64,000 bases of DNA from Methylophilus sp. 13 (lineage in GTDB: Bacteria; Pseudomonadota; Gammaproteobacteria; Burkholderiales; Methylophilaceae). The stretch covers positions 62,001 to 126,000 of the forward strand of contig NZ_JADKYR010000001.1 of assembly GCF_015354335.1 (NCBI RefSeq), in the 5' to 3' direction. Position numbers and translations under genes: made by a program. The notes beneath the pieces were generated by a model. The model searched no databases. It was not told where the DNA came from and was given only the letters and a program-made list of their open reading frames with translations. Below, piece by piece: positions 44,768 to 53,753 of the stretch (position 1 is the stretch's first letter; each line of letters begins with the position of its first letter).

Positions 44768-45712
44768 ATGCAACACAGAATCACCGGGCTGCTATGGCGG
44801 CTCATTGGCTGGCTGGATAACCAGCGCTACCAGCCGCCAGCCAGTGCGCATGCGGAGAGCATAGACTGGTGGCGGGTGCTGCCGTTTGTTGGCCTGCATC
44901 TTGCCCTGATTGCTATATATTGGGTGGGCTGGAGTCCTTTTGCGGTGGCCTTTGCCATCGGGCTTTATTTGATCCGCATGTTTGCGATTACCGGCTTTTA
45001 TCACCGCTATTTTGCCCACAAGACCTTTCAAACCTCGCGCGCTGGACAGTTCTTATTTGCCTTGATTGGAGCCACTGCAGTACAGCGCGGTCCTTTGTGG
45101 TGGGCCGCCCACCACCGCAGTCATCATGTGCATGCAGATCAGCCGCAAGATATCCATTCCCCACACCAGCATGGCTTGCTGTGGAGTCATTTAGGCTGGT
45201 TTCTGAGCCATGCCAATTTCAAGACGCAATTAGAGCGTGTGCGTGAATTGACGCGTTTTCGTGAACTCTGCTGGTTGGACCGTTTTGACAGCCTGGTGCC
45301 GCTCGCACTGGCTTTAGGCATCTTTTTACTGGGGACTACGCTGGCACATTATGCGCCACAATTACAAACCAACGGCTGGCAGTTACTGGTGTGGGGCTTT
45401 GTGGTGTCCACCGTGGCGCTTTATCACGCCACTTTTTGTGTCAACTCCTTGGCGCATGTCTGGGGTAGCCGCCGTTATGCCACGCGCGACCACAGTCGCA
45501 ATAACTGGCTGATTGCCCTGCTGACGCTGGGGGAAGGCTGGCACAACAATCATCATCATTTTCCGGGTTCGGTCAAACAAGGTTTTTACTGGTGGGAGAT
45601 TGATTTGACCTATTACGGACTGAGAATAATGGCTGCATTGGGGTTAATCTGGAATTTAAAGCAAGTGCCAGTTGAGGTGCGCGATCAGCATCATCAGGAA
45701 AGGCCGCTGTAA
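44768..45712 (+). CDS. Fatty-acid desaturase, stearoyl-CoA desaturase type
   Basis: A 314-residue integral membrane di-iron desaturase. The three His boxes are intact: HRYFAH, HRSHH and HNNHHH. Four helices are predicted. It inserts a double bond (typically delta-9) using O2. GAGAGG precedes the ATG. Together with CFA-type methyltransferases it could make the substrate they modify. Its TAA overlaps the start of the next gene by one base. Confidence 0.9.
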   Translation: MQHRITGLLWRLIGWLDNQRYQPPASAHAESIDWWRVLPFVGLHLALIAIYWVGWSPFAVAFAIGLYLIRMFAITGFYHRYFAHKTFQTSRAGQFLFALIGATAVQRGPLWWAAHHRSHHVHADQPQDIHSPHQHGLLWSHLGWFLSHANFKTQLERVRELTRFRELCWLDRFDSLVPLALALGIFLLGTTLAHYAPQLQTNGWQLLVWGFVVSTVALYHATFCVNSLAHVWGSRRYATRDHSRNNWLIALLTLGEGWHNNHHHFPGSVKQGFYWWEIDLTYYGLRIMAALGLIWNLKQVPVEVRDQHHQERPL

Positions 45713-46965
45713 TGGGATTAAAGATTGCCATTATCGGCGGCGGTATCGCTGGTAATACCCTTGCCTATTATTTGCATCAGCAGCATGACATCACCCTGTT
45801 TGAAGCTAACGACTACATCGGTGGCCATACGCACACACATGAGGTGACGGTTGGTGGCCAGAAGCATGCGGTAGATACTGGCTTTATTGTATTTAACGAT
45901 AAAACCTATCCTGAGTTTGAGCGCATTTTGCGTGAAACGGGTGTCGTCTGGCGTGACAGCAATATGAGCTTTAGCGTGCGCAACGAAGTCAGCGGGCTGG
46001 AATATAACGGTACGACGTTAAACAGTCTGTTTGCCCAGCGCCGCAACTTACTGTCTCCAGCGTTTTACCGCATGATTCTGGATATCTTGCGCTTTAACAA
46101 AACCTCACTGGCCCTGCTCGCTGCAGGCGATGAAATTCCGCTGGGTGACTATTTAAAACAGCAGGGATATTCAAGCCAATTCATCCGCGACTACATCGTG
46201 CCTATGGGGGCCGCGATCTGGTCAACTGATGCCGAACAGATGTTGCAGTTCCCTGCCCGCTTCTTTGTGCGCTTTTTTCACCATCACGGCATGCTCACGG
46301 TAGACCAGCGGCCGCAGTGGCGCACCATCGTCGGCGGATCTGCGCGCTATCTGGAAAAAATCACTGCCGGCTATCGTGACCGCATCCAGCTTAATGCAGC
46401 AGTGCAGGCTGTGCAACGCGATGCACAGGGCGTCAGCGTGACCACGCAAAACGGGCAATCACAGCGGTTTGATTTTGTCTTTTTTGCCTGCCACAGTGAT
46501 GAAGCCTTGCAGATATTGGGCGCTGAGGCCACAACGGCCGAGCGCGACATCCTAGGCGCCATTCCCTATCAGGATAACACGGTATATCTGCATACGGATG
46601 CCCGTCTGATGCCGCAACGCAAGCTAGCCTGGGCGGCGTGGAACTACCACGTTACGGCGCAAGCGACAGACAAGGTGCAGGTCACCTATAACATGAACAT
46701 CCTGCAAGGCATCCAGTCCAGCGAGCCTTTACTGGTCACCTTGAACTACACCGATGCCATCGCGCCAGACAAGGTGATTAAAAAGCTGCACTACCGCCAT
46801 CCTTTGTACACGCTGGCAGGCGCCCAGGCACAAGCCCGCCATGCCGAGATCAGTGGCAAACACCGGACTGGCTATGCCGGCGCCTACTGGCGCAACGGTT
46901 TTCACGAGGACGGCGTGGTCAGTGCACTGGCGGCCATACAACATTTTCAGGCGATGCATTTATGA
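45712..46965 (+). CDS. Flavin-containing amine-oxidase-like protein
   Basis: A 417-residue FAD protein. The dinucleotide site IIGGGIAGNTLAYYL lies at the N terminus, with a second ribose motif at FEANDYIGGHTHT. A TGFIVFNDKTYP block is typical of the branch found beside CFA and DUF1365 genes. In Rhodobacter a flavin protein of this cluster type takes part in furan fatty-acid formation. A fatty-acyl desaturase or oxidase role is therefore plausible but inferred. It overlaps its neighbours at both ends. Confidence 0.8.
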   Translation: MGLKIAIIGGGIAGNTLAYYLHQQHDITLFEANDYIGGHTHTHEVTVGGQKHAVDTGFIVFNDKTYPEFERILRETGVVWRDSNMSFSVRNEVSGLEYNGTTLNSLFAQRRNLLSPAFYRMILDILRFNKTSLALLAAGDEIPLGDYLKQQGYSSQFIRDYIVPMGAAIWSTDAEQMLQFPARFFVRFFHHHGMLTVDQRPQWRTIVGGSARYLEKITAGYRDRIQLNAAVQAVQRDAQGVSVTTQNGQSQRFDFVFFACHSDEALQILGAEATTAERDILGAIPYQDNTVYLHTDARLMPQRKLAWAAWNYHVTAQATDKVQVTYNMNILQGIQSSEPLLVTLNYTDAIAPDKVIKKLHYRHPLYTLAGAQAQARHAEISGKHRTGYAGAYWRNGFHEDGVVSALAAIQHFQAMHL

Positions 46966-47735
46966 GTCCCCCCGCCGCATTGCAAACAGACTGCTTGCAA
47001 AGTGCCATTTATACAGGTTGGGTGAGCCATCAACGGCTACAGCCAACCCTGCATGGTTTTCGCTACCGGCTGTTTATGTTGTATCTGGATCTGGATGAAT
47101 TGCCAAAGCTTTTTAAAAACAATCGCTTATGGTCTTATCTTAAACCAAATCTGGCTTATTTTCGGCGCCAGGACTATCTGGGGCCCAGCCACGAGCCGCT
47201 GGATGTCAGCGTGCGTAACCTGGTTGAACAGGAAACCGGGCAGCGTCCATTAGGTCGCATCGGCTTGCTGACGCATTGCCGTTACTGGGGCATTTGCTTT
47301 AATCCCGTGAGTTTTTATTACTGCCACGATGAGCAAGGCCAGTTACAAGCGATTGTGAGCCACATTACCAATACTCCATGGAAAGAACGGTTTGCTTATG
47401 TGCATGCCATGAATACGGCCGAGAATGGTGTATTCAGTCTCAAAAAAGACTTTCATGTTTCGCCATTTATGCCTATGGATATCCAGTATCAATGGCAATT
47501 TTCATTGCCGGCGAAAGTCCTCAACGTGCATATGCAAAACTGGCGAGATCAACAGTCCATGTTTTTTGCCACCTTGAAATTACACAGACAGCCCTGGCAG
47601 GCGGCTACTTTGAATCGCCTGTTATGGCAGTACCCGTGGATGACACTGAAAGTGATTGCCGCGATTTATTGGCAAGCCTTGCGGCTTTGGCTCAAAAAAG
47701 TGCCGTTCTATCCCCATCCTGATCAAAATACCTGA
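46962..47735 (+). CDS. DUF1365 protein
   Basis: A 257-residue protein of the DUF1365 family. The signature blocks are YTGWVSHQRLQP, RYRLFMLYLDLDE, LLTHCRYWGICFNPVSFYYC and MDIQYQW. It almost always follows the FAD protein and precedes a CFA synthase, as here. The biochemical role is not established. The start overlaps the FAD gene by four bases. Confidence 0.85.
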   Translation: MSPPAALQTDCLQSAIYTGWVSHQRLQPTLHGFRYRLFMLYLDLDELPKLFKNNRLWSYLKPNLAYFRRQDYLGPSHEPLDVSVRNLVEQETGQRPLGRIGLLTHCRYWGICFNPVSFYYCHDEQGQLQAIVSHITNTPWKERFAYVHAMNTAENGVFSLKKDFHVSPFMPMDIQYQWQFSLPAKVLNVHMQNWRDQQSMFFATLKLHRQPWQAATLNRLLWQYPWMTLKVIAAIYWQALRLWLKKVPFYPHPDQNT

Positions 47736-47751
47736 CGGTGAATTGAATACT

Positions 47752-49041
47752 ATGAATACCCTTCCCAGCCCTTCATCCTTGCCAACGGACACCCTGACCA
47801 AACCGCTCAAGGCCAAAAGCCGCGCCAAATGGGTAGCGCAACTGGCCAAATCGCAGGTGCTCAAACGCTTGTCAGGACTGCAGATTGGCCAACTTACGCT
47901 TGTGGATGGTACAGAAACGCATGTGTTTGGCCAGGCACAACCAGACCAGATTCAAGCCAGCATTACCGTGCTTGATGCGCGTTTTTATGGAGAAATTGCA
48001 TTTGGCGGCAGCATTGGTGCGGGGGAGGCGTATATGCTGGGCTACTGGCAAGCAGACACATTAACAGATGTGATCCGCCTGATGGTGCTTAACCAATCTG
48101 TCATGGACACACTGGAAGGCGGCTATCAATGGCTAAGCAAGCCCGTGCTCAAACTGTTTCACTGGCTCAATAGCAACAGCGAGGCAGGCAGCAAAAAGAA
48201 TATTGCCGCGCACTATGATCTCGGTAATGACTTGTTCCAGTTATTTCTGGACCCGACCATGATGTATTCCTCTGCCATGTTTGACACGGAACCCGCTAGT
48301 TTACAAGCGGCTTCTGAGCGTAAGTTACAGGTTATTTGTGAGAAATTACAGCTTAGCGCAAACGATCGCGTGATTGAGATTGGTACGGGATGGGGCGGCT
48401 TCGCCATCTATGCGGCCAAGCACTATGGTTGCCATGTGACCACCACCACCATTTCGCAGCAACAATATGCGTTGGCTCAAAGCAGAATCGCGGAAGCAGG
48501 ACTGCAAGACCGCATCACGCTGCTCAAGCAGGATTACCGTCATCTGCATGGGCAATACGACAAACTGGTTTCAATCGAAATGATAGAAGCGGTCGGTCAT
48601 CAATACTACGACACGTATTTCAACAAAGTCAGCCAGTTATTGAAGCCCAACGGTGTTGCATTGATTCAGGCTATTACAATTGCGGATCAGCGTTATGACA
48701 GTGCCATCCGCTCCGTGGATTTTATCCAGCGCTATATTTTTCCAGGCTCGAATATTCCATCGAACACTGCCATGCTGGCAAGCATGACCCGCGCCAGCGA
48801 CTTGCGGCTGGTGGACTTGCAGGATATTGGCCTGGACTATGCCACCACCTTGCGTCTATGGCGGGAAAACTTTTTTGCCAATATCGATGCCATACAGCGG
48901 CTGGGCTATAGCGAGACCTTTATTCGCATGTGGGATTTTTACCTGAGTTACTGCGAGGGTGGCTTTGCAGAATGCGCGCTGGGCGACGTGCATTTGCTTT
49001 TGGCCAAACCTGGTTATCGTCAGCTTAAGCGCGTGGCCTAA
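47752..49041 (+). CDS. Cyclopropane-fatty-acid synthase type methyltransferase
   Basis: A 429-residue CFA-synthase homologue, counted from the ATG after the DUF1365 stop; an upstream in-frame ATG would overlap that gene. The SAM motif VIEIGTGWGGFAIYAA, then VSIEMIEAVGHQYYDTYF and FIQRYIFPGS are conserved. The N-terminal 150-residue domain (about 40-190) matches the lipid-binding part. The EIGTGWG glycine motif has Thr in place of Cys or Ser of the usual ELGCGWG. It acts on unsaturated acyl chains of membrane phospholipids, adding a methyl or methylene group. Confidence 0.85.
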   Translation: MNTLPSPSSLPTDTLTKPLKAKSRAKWVAQLAKSQVLKRLSGLQIGQLTLVDGTETHVFGQAQPDQIQASITVLDARFYGEIAFGGSIGAGEAYMLGYWQADTLTDVIRLMVLNQSVMDTLEGGYQWLSKPVLKLFHWLNSNSEAGSKKNIAAHYDLGNDLFQLFLDPTMMYSSAMFDTEPASLQAASERKLQVICEKLQLSANDRVIEIGTGWGGFAIYAAKHYGCHVTTTTISQQQYALAQSRIAEAGLQDRITLLKQDYRHLHGQYDKLVSIEMIEAVGHQYYDTYFNKVSQLLKPNGVALIQAITIADQRYDSAIRSVDFIQRYIFPGSNIPSNTAMLASMTRASDLRLVDLQDIGLDYATTLRLWRENFFANIDAIQRLGYSETFIRMWDFYLSYCEGGFAECALGDVHLLLAKPGYRQLKRVA

Positions 49042-49077
49042 AGCAGCGCATGCTCCGGCCATGATAAACTTGGCGGC

Positions 49078-51054
49078 ATGAGTACACATGCAGTCTTGGA
49101 GTGGCGCAATGGCCTGCCCTACTCCCCCCAATTCGATGATGTTTATTTTTCTGTCAGTCCCGAGCATCCGCAGCATGGGCTGGCAGAAACCCGTTATGTG
49201 TTTTTGCAGCATAACCATTTGGCTGAACGCTGGCAGCAGCTCCCGGCCGACACAGCGAGTCATTTTGTCATTGTAGAGACGGGCTTTGGCAGCGGCCTCA
49301 ATTTTCTGGCGACTCTCAAGCTCTGGCGTGACACCGCCCCTGCTCACGCCCACCTGCATTTTGTCAGCGTCGAAATTGCGCCCTTCACCTTGCAGGATTT
49401 GCGAACCGCGCATGCGCATTTTCCAGAACTGGCCGAAGCAAGCGCGGCACTCTGCGCACAATATCACTTGTTACAACCAGGCATTAACCAGCTTGAGCTA
49501 CCTTCCTTCTCGGCCAGCCTGACCTTGTTTATCGGGGACAGTGCGCATTATTTGCCACAGCTCTCCTTGAAGGCAGATGCCTGGTTTCTCGATGGCTTTG
49601 CGCCGGCCAAAAACCCGCAAATGTGGCAACCTTATTTATTTGCAAGCATGGCCACCTGTGCGCACGCAGGCACTACGTTCGCCACCTTTACCAGTGCGGG
49701 CGTGGTCAAGCGCGGCTTGCAAGCGGCCGGATTTGCAGTCCAAAAAACTAAAGGCTTTGGCAACAAGCGTGAAATGTTATGTGGAAATTGGCCCACGACG
49801 ACGGCACCAGCGATCAACCCGCTGCCTAAAGTGGCCATCATAGGTGCAGGCATTGCGGGCTGCAGCACAGCCAATCAATTGACGTCGCTCGGCTGTGAAG
49901 TGCATATGTTTGAGCGTTCGGAGCAAGTCGCTACGGGGGCCTCTGGCAATCCCAGAGGCATGCTCTATCCCAGGCTCAATGCCGAAAAACCGATGAATGA
50001 CCAGCTCGCCTGGCGTAGCTATAGTTATAGCCTGCGGCATTATGCGCAGCTCAATCTGGGCGACGACGGCTTCCAGAGCGTCGGGTTATTACAACTCGGT
50101 GGCAGCCCACGTGAACATAAACGCGTGCAAAAAGTTGCCGCCCGCTATGAACAGCTAGGCGTCGATACGCCACTGCTCCACAAAATGACGGCAGCAGCAG
50201 CCAGCGAATGCGCGGGCGTTCAGATTGGCCATGAGTGCTTATATTTCCCGCACGGGGCTTGGGTCAATCCGGTGCGGGCTTGCCAGCAGATGGTGAAGCA
50301 GCCAAAAATTAGGCTGCATTTAGCGCAGGCGGTCGACAAGCTTTCACGCATTTCTTCCGGCTGGCAGCTATTCAGTGATAGCAGCCCCTTGGGCATGTTT
50401 GATGCCGTGGTGGTGTGTAATGCGGCTGAAGCGGCAGCTTTAATTCCTGAGAGTGGGATGTGGGTCAATCCGGTACGTGGACAAATGGGGGTGATTGCCG
50501 CGCAACCGGCGATGCAACCCTTGCGTACCATCTTGTGTGGGGATGGCTATCTAACCCCAGCGTATCAAGGAACGCATGCCATGGGGGCCACCTTTGCGCC
50601 AGGCGAGACGGATACCAGCGTGCGTGCTGAAGATAGCGAGCAAAATCTGCATATGGTGAGCACGCTCAGCCCACAATTTGGTCCAGTGGCGCACACGGCC
50701 GTGATCTCGGCACGGGCTTCGCTACGCTGTGGCTCGCCGGATTATTTACCCTATGTGGGTCCGCTTTTGCCGTTACAACACTTGATGGACAGTCATGCGT
50801 CCGTCAACAGCTTCGCTGACTTGCCCGCTGCACAAGGGTTGTATGTGCATGCAGCGCACGGTAGCAAAGGCCTGATGACAGCCCCTTATTGTGCAGCCTT
50901 ACTAGCCAGACGCATGCTGCAAGACTTTGGCCATACCTTGCCACAACTCTCTGAGGATACTTTTTGGCTAGGTCTGCATCCGCAGCGGTTATTGTTTAAA
51001 CAGGCCGGCTGGAAGCCATTGCTACAGCCGTTTAGTGAGCAAGAGAAAATATGA
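49078..51054 (+). CDS. mnmC: tRNA mnm5s2U34 bifunctional enzyme
   Basis: A 658-residue MnmC. The N-terminal methyltransferase (residues 1-235) has ETGFGSGLNFL and WFLDGFAPAKNPQMW. The C-terminal FAD oxidoreductase (from about 255) has VAIIGAGIAGCSTANQL and GASGNPRGMLYPRL. It removes the carboxymethyl group from cmnm5(s2)U34 and then methylates it in some tRNAs. Full length with both halves intact. Its stop overlaps the start of the next gene by four bases. Confidence 0.95.
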   Translation: MSTHAVLEWRNGLPYSPQFDDVYFSVSPEHPQHGLAETRYVFLQHNHLAERWQQLPADTASHFVIVETGFGSGLNFLATLKLWRDTAPAHAHLHFVSVEIAPFTLQDLRTAHAHFPELAEASAALCAQYHLLQPGINQLELPSFSASLTLFIGDSAHYLPQLSLKADAWFLDGFAPAKNPQMWQPYLFASMATCAHAGTTFATFTSAGVVKRGLQAAGFAVQKTKGFGNKREMLCGNWPTTTAPAINPLPKVAIIGAGIAGCSTANQLTSLGCEVHMFERSEQVATGASGNPRGMLYPRLNAEKPMNDQLAWRSYSYSLRHYAQLNLGDDGFQSVGLLQLGGSPREHKRVQKVAARYEQLGVDTPLLHKMTAAAASECAGVQIGHECLYFPHGAWVNPVRACQQMVKQPKIRLHLAQAVDKLSRISSGWQLFSDSSPLGMFDAVVVCNAAEAAALIPESGMWVNPVRGQMGVIAAQPAMQPLRTILCGDGYLTPAYQGTHAMGATFAPGETDTSVRAEDSEQNLHMVSTLSPQFGPVAHTAVISARASLRCGSPDYLPYVGPLLPLQHLMDSHASVNSFADLPAAQGLYVHAAHGSKGLMTAPYCAALLARRMLQDFGHTLPQLSEDTFWLGLHPQRLLFKQAGWKPLLQPFSEQEKI

Positions 51055-52832
51055 CTGATCAGCTAGCCAAACTTCAGCAGCAGCTCAGCCGCACGCCATA
51101 TGACCCGGAACTGCATTACGAGCTGGGACGGTATTACTTGCAAACCAAGCAAGCCAATGCGGCGGAAAGCGCTTTTCAGCACGCCCTGCAACTGGTGCCA
51201 GAACATCCGCAGATATTGATGCAACTCGGTAATGTGGCTAGCCTGCGCGGAGATGAAACTTTGGCAGCCACCTTTTTCAGGCGTTCACTGGCACAAGACA
51301 AGCAGCAGGCCGATGTGCATTTTAATCTGGCCAATAGCCTGCGCAAACTTGGGCAAACCGCGCTCGCCATCCAGCACTACCAGCAATCATTGCAACTGGA
51401 TCCGCAAGATGCGGAATGCCATAACAATTTGGGCAATGCCTACCGTGAGCAAGGCCAGCTGGACTTGGCAGTGGCTTCCTATGCGCGTGCCCTGCAATTA
51501 AATCCCAAACTGCTGCACGCAAAGGTGCATTGGATCCATCAAAAACAGCATATGGCTGACTGGCAAGGGCTTGAGCAAGCCATTGAAGAGGTGCGTCACG
51601 CGTTACAGGCGCTGCCTCAGGCACAAATCCCGCCATTTGCCTTTCTGGCCATGCCAGGCACCACGGATCAGGAGCAGTTAGCCTGTGCCAGCCGTTGGGC
51701 GCAACAACATTACGCGCACATCCAACCACTGGCTGCGCCAGCGGCCAAATCAGCAGGTGCGCGCATCAAAGTGGCTTATCTATCCTCGGATTTTCGTAAA
51801 CACCCCCTGGCTTATTTGGTCACTGAGGTCATCGCTGCACACCATCGCGAGCAGTTTGAAATACTGTTATATAGTAATAGCCACAATGATCAGTCTGCCG
51901 AATGGCACGCTTTTCATGCGGCCGCAGATCAGTGGCTGGAAATCAGCAACATGACAGACGAAGCGGTGGCGCAGCATATGCGCGCAGCGGAGATTGACCT
52001 GCTGGTAGACTTAACCGGCTTTACTCAACGCAGTCGCAGTGGCGTCGCCGCTTATAAACCGGCGCGCAAGCACGTCAACTGGTTGGGGTATCCCGGCAGC
52101 ATGGGCATGCTTAATGGGGTACCGCTATACGATGCGATTATCGTGGATGAAATCTTGGCAGAAGTGGCCTTGGCGGAGAAAGCGATCATATTGCCCTGCT
52201 ATCAACCGAATAATGCACGTCGACCCACTACAGACGCAGGTAGCCGCCACTCACATGGTTTGCCAGCGCAAGGCTTTGTGTTCTGCTGCTTTAACCAGAG
52301 TTTCAAGATTACGCCTGAGGTGTTTGCCTGCTGGATGCGGATTTTAAAACAGGTCCCAGGTAGCGTATTGTGGCTGCTCGAAGGTAATGTCTGGGCAGCC
52401 AAGCATTTGACAAATGCCGCCATGGCACTGGGCGTCGCTGCTGATCGTTTGATTTTCGCGCCGCGCACCAGTATCGAGCAACACATCGCCAGGCAGCAGC
52501 ATGCAGATTTAATGCTGGACACCGCACCCTACAATGCCCATACCACTGCTAGTGACGCGCTGTGGCAAGGCATTCCTTTGCTCACCGTGCAAGGCAGCAC
52601 CTTCCCGGCACGCGTCAGCGCAAGTTTGCTCAAACAACTCGGCTTGGAGGAGTGTATTTGCCAGGATTGGCAGGCTTTGGAGCAACGTGCGGTCATGCTG
52701 GCACAAACGCCAGCAGCATTAGCCGCCATCAAAGCGCGCTTGCAACAGCATGCCAATCGCCTGTTTAGCCCGGACAACTTCTGCCGCCAGCTTGAGCAGG
52801 CGTATCAGCAATTGCTTTTATCCGGCGGCTGA
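51051..52832 (+). CDS. TPR and O-GlcNAc-transferase-like (SPY) protein
   Basis: A 593-residue protein. Four tetratricopeptide repeats (about 5-160) precede a GT41-type O-linked glycosyltransferase domain (about 240-590). The active-site block SSDFRKHPLAYL with its His, VDLTGFTQRSRSGV, KHVNWLGYPGSMG and the C-terminal WQGIPLLTVQG are all present. It would attach sugar to Ser or Thr of target proteins in the cytoplasm. It is tightly coupled to mnmC. Its 3' end overlaps the convergent EamA gene by 15 bases. Confidence 0.85.
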   Translation: MTDQLAKLQQQLSRTPYDPELHYELGRYYLQTKQANAAESAFQHALQLVPEHPQILMQLGNVASLRGDETLAATFFRRSLAQDKQQADVHFNLANSLRKLGQTALAIQHYQQSLQLDPQDAECHNNLGNAYREQGQLDLAVASYARALQLNPKLLHAKVHWIHQKQHMADWQGLEQAIEEVRHALQALPQAQIPPFAFLAMPGTTDQEQLACASRWAQQHYAHIQPLAAPAAKSAGARIKVAYLSSDFRKHPLAYLVTEVIAAHHREQFEILLYSNSHNDQSAEWHAFHAAADQWLEISNMTDEAVAQHMRAAEIDLLVDLTGFTQRSRSGVAAYKPARKHVNWLGYPGSMGMLNGVPLYDAIIVDEILAEVALAEKAIILPCYQPNNARRPTTDAGSRHSHGLPAQGFVFCCFNQSFKITPEVFACWMRILKQVPGSVLWLLEGNVWAAKHLTNAAMALGVAADRLIFAPRTSIEQHIARQQHADLMLDTAPYNAHTTASDALWQGIPLLTVQGSTFPARVSASLLKQLGLEECICQDWQALEQRAVMLAQTPAALAAIKARLQQHANRLFSPDNFCRQLEQAYQQLLLSGG

Positions 52833-53738
52833 ATCTTCCGTCTCAGCGGTGCTGACTGACAATACGCCAGCGGCAATAATACAGAGGCCGCCCATCATTT
52901 CTGTCACAGACATCGTTTCATGTGCCAAAAAGTAGGCGGCGATGGCGGCGACAATCAACTCGGTCATAAATAACACTGAGGCTTGAATGGCCGGGATTTT
53001 GGTGACGCCATACTGGACAAGCAAGGTGGCAGAAACCAGTAGCAATGCGATCAACACCAACCAAAGCCCCATCATGGGTGTCACATCCGTGACAAATGCA
53101 AAGCCATTCACCCCATTGAGCCAGAGTAGTACCAACATAGATAAGCCAAATACGCCCAGCCACACCAGCATGCCTTTTGCCGCAACTGAGAGGTGGGTGG
53201 AGTAACGGGTAATCACATTGGTCAGCGAAAAACCAATGCCGGCGGATAACGCTAACCAATCTGAGGTGGATTGTGGCCACGGCCAAATCCATAGGCCGTC
53301 TGTCAGCATCAAGGTCGCACCAAGCAAAGACAAGCCTATCGCCGCCAGTTGCGGCAGATGCCAGGGCTCATGCAACCAGATTCTGGCCAACAGCAGCGTC
53401 CACAATGGCGAAAGATAAAACAGCAACATAACCCGCATGACCTCCCCATCAATCACCGCCAGCACATAGGCGAGATTGGTCCAGCCCGCCACCAGACTTA
53501 AGCCATAAGCTGAAAAAGGAATCTGCGAGATATACGCTGACCGCCGCCAGAACAGCAGCATACCAATTACCAAGGCCACGAAATAACTCAGTACGCTGGA
53601 TTGCACGCCAGACAGACCGACCTCATTCAGCAGGCGGTAAGGGTACCAAATCACGCCCCAGCACAAGGCGCCATACACCAGCGCCAAAGATGCCCACTTT
53701 TTTTGCTGCGAAGCTTTTTGTTTATGCGAAAGCGTCAC
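52818..53738 (-). CDS. EamA-family (DMT) transporter
   Basis: A 306-residue protein with ten hydrophobic helices in two EamA halves (about 18-150 and 160-298). Such proteins export amino acids, nucleobases or other metabolites from the cytoplasm. The 3' end overlaps the OGT-like gene by 15 bases, and it is divergent from dapC with only 15 bases between the starts. Substrate unknown. Confidence 0.85.
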   Translation of the reverse strand: MTLSHKQKASQQKKWASLALVYGALCWGVIWYPYRLLNEVGLSGVQSSVLSYFVALVIGMLLFWRRSAYISQIPFSAYGLSLVAGWTNLAYVLAVIDGEVMRVMLLFYLSPLWTLLLARIWLHEPWHLPQLAAIGLSLLGATLMLTDGLWIWPWPQSTSDWLALSAGIGFSLTNVITRYSTHLSVAAKGMLVWLGVFGLSMLVLLWLNGVNGFAFVTDVTPMMGLWLVLIALLLVSATLLVQYGVTKIPAIQASVLFMTELIVAAIAAYFLAHETMSVTEMMGGLCIIAAGVLSVSTAETEDSAAG

Positions 53739-53753
53739 TTATAATACACACCT

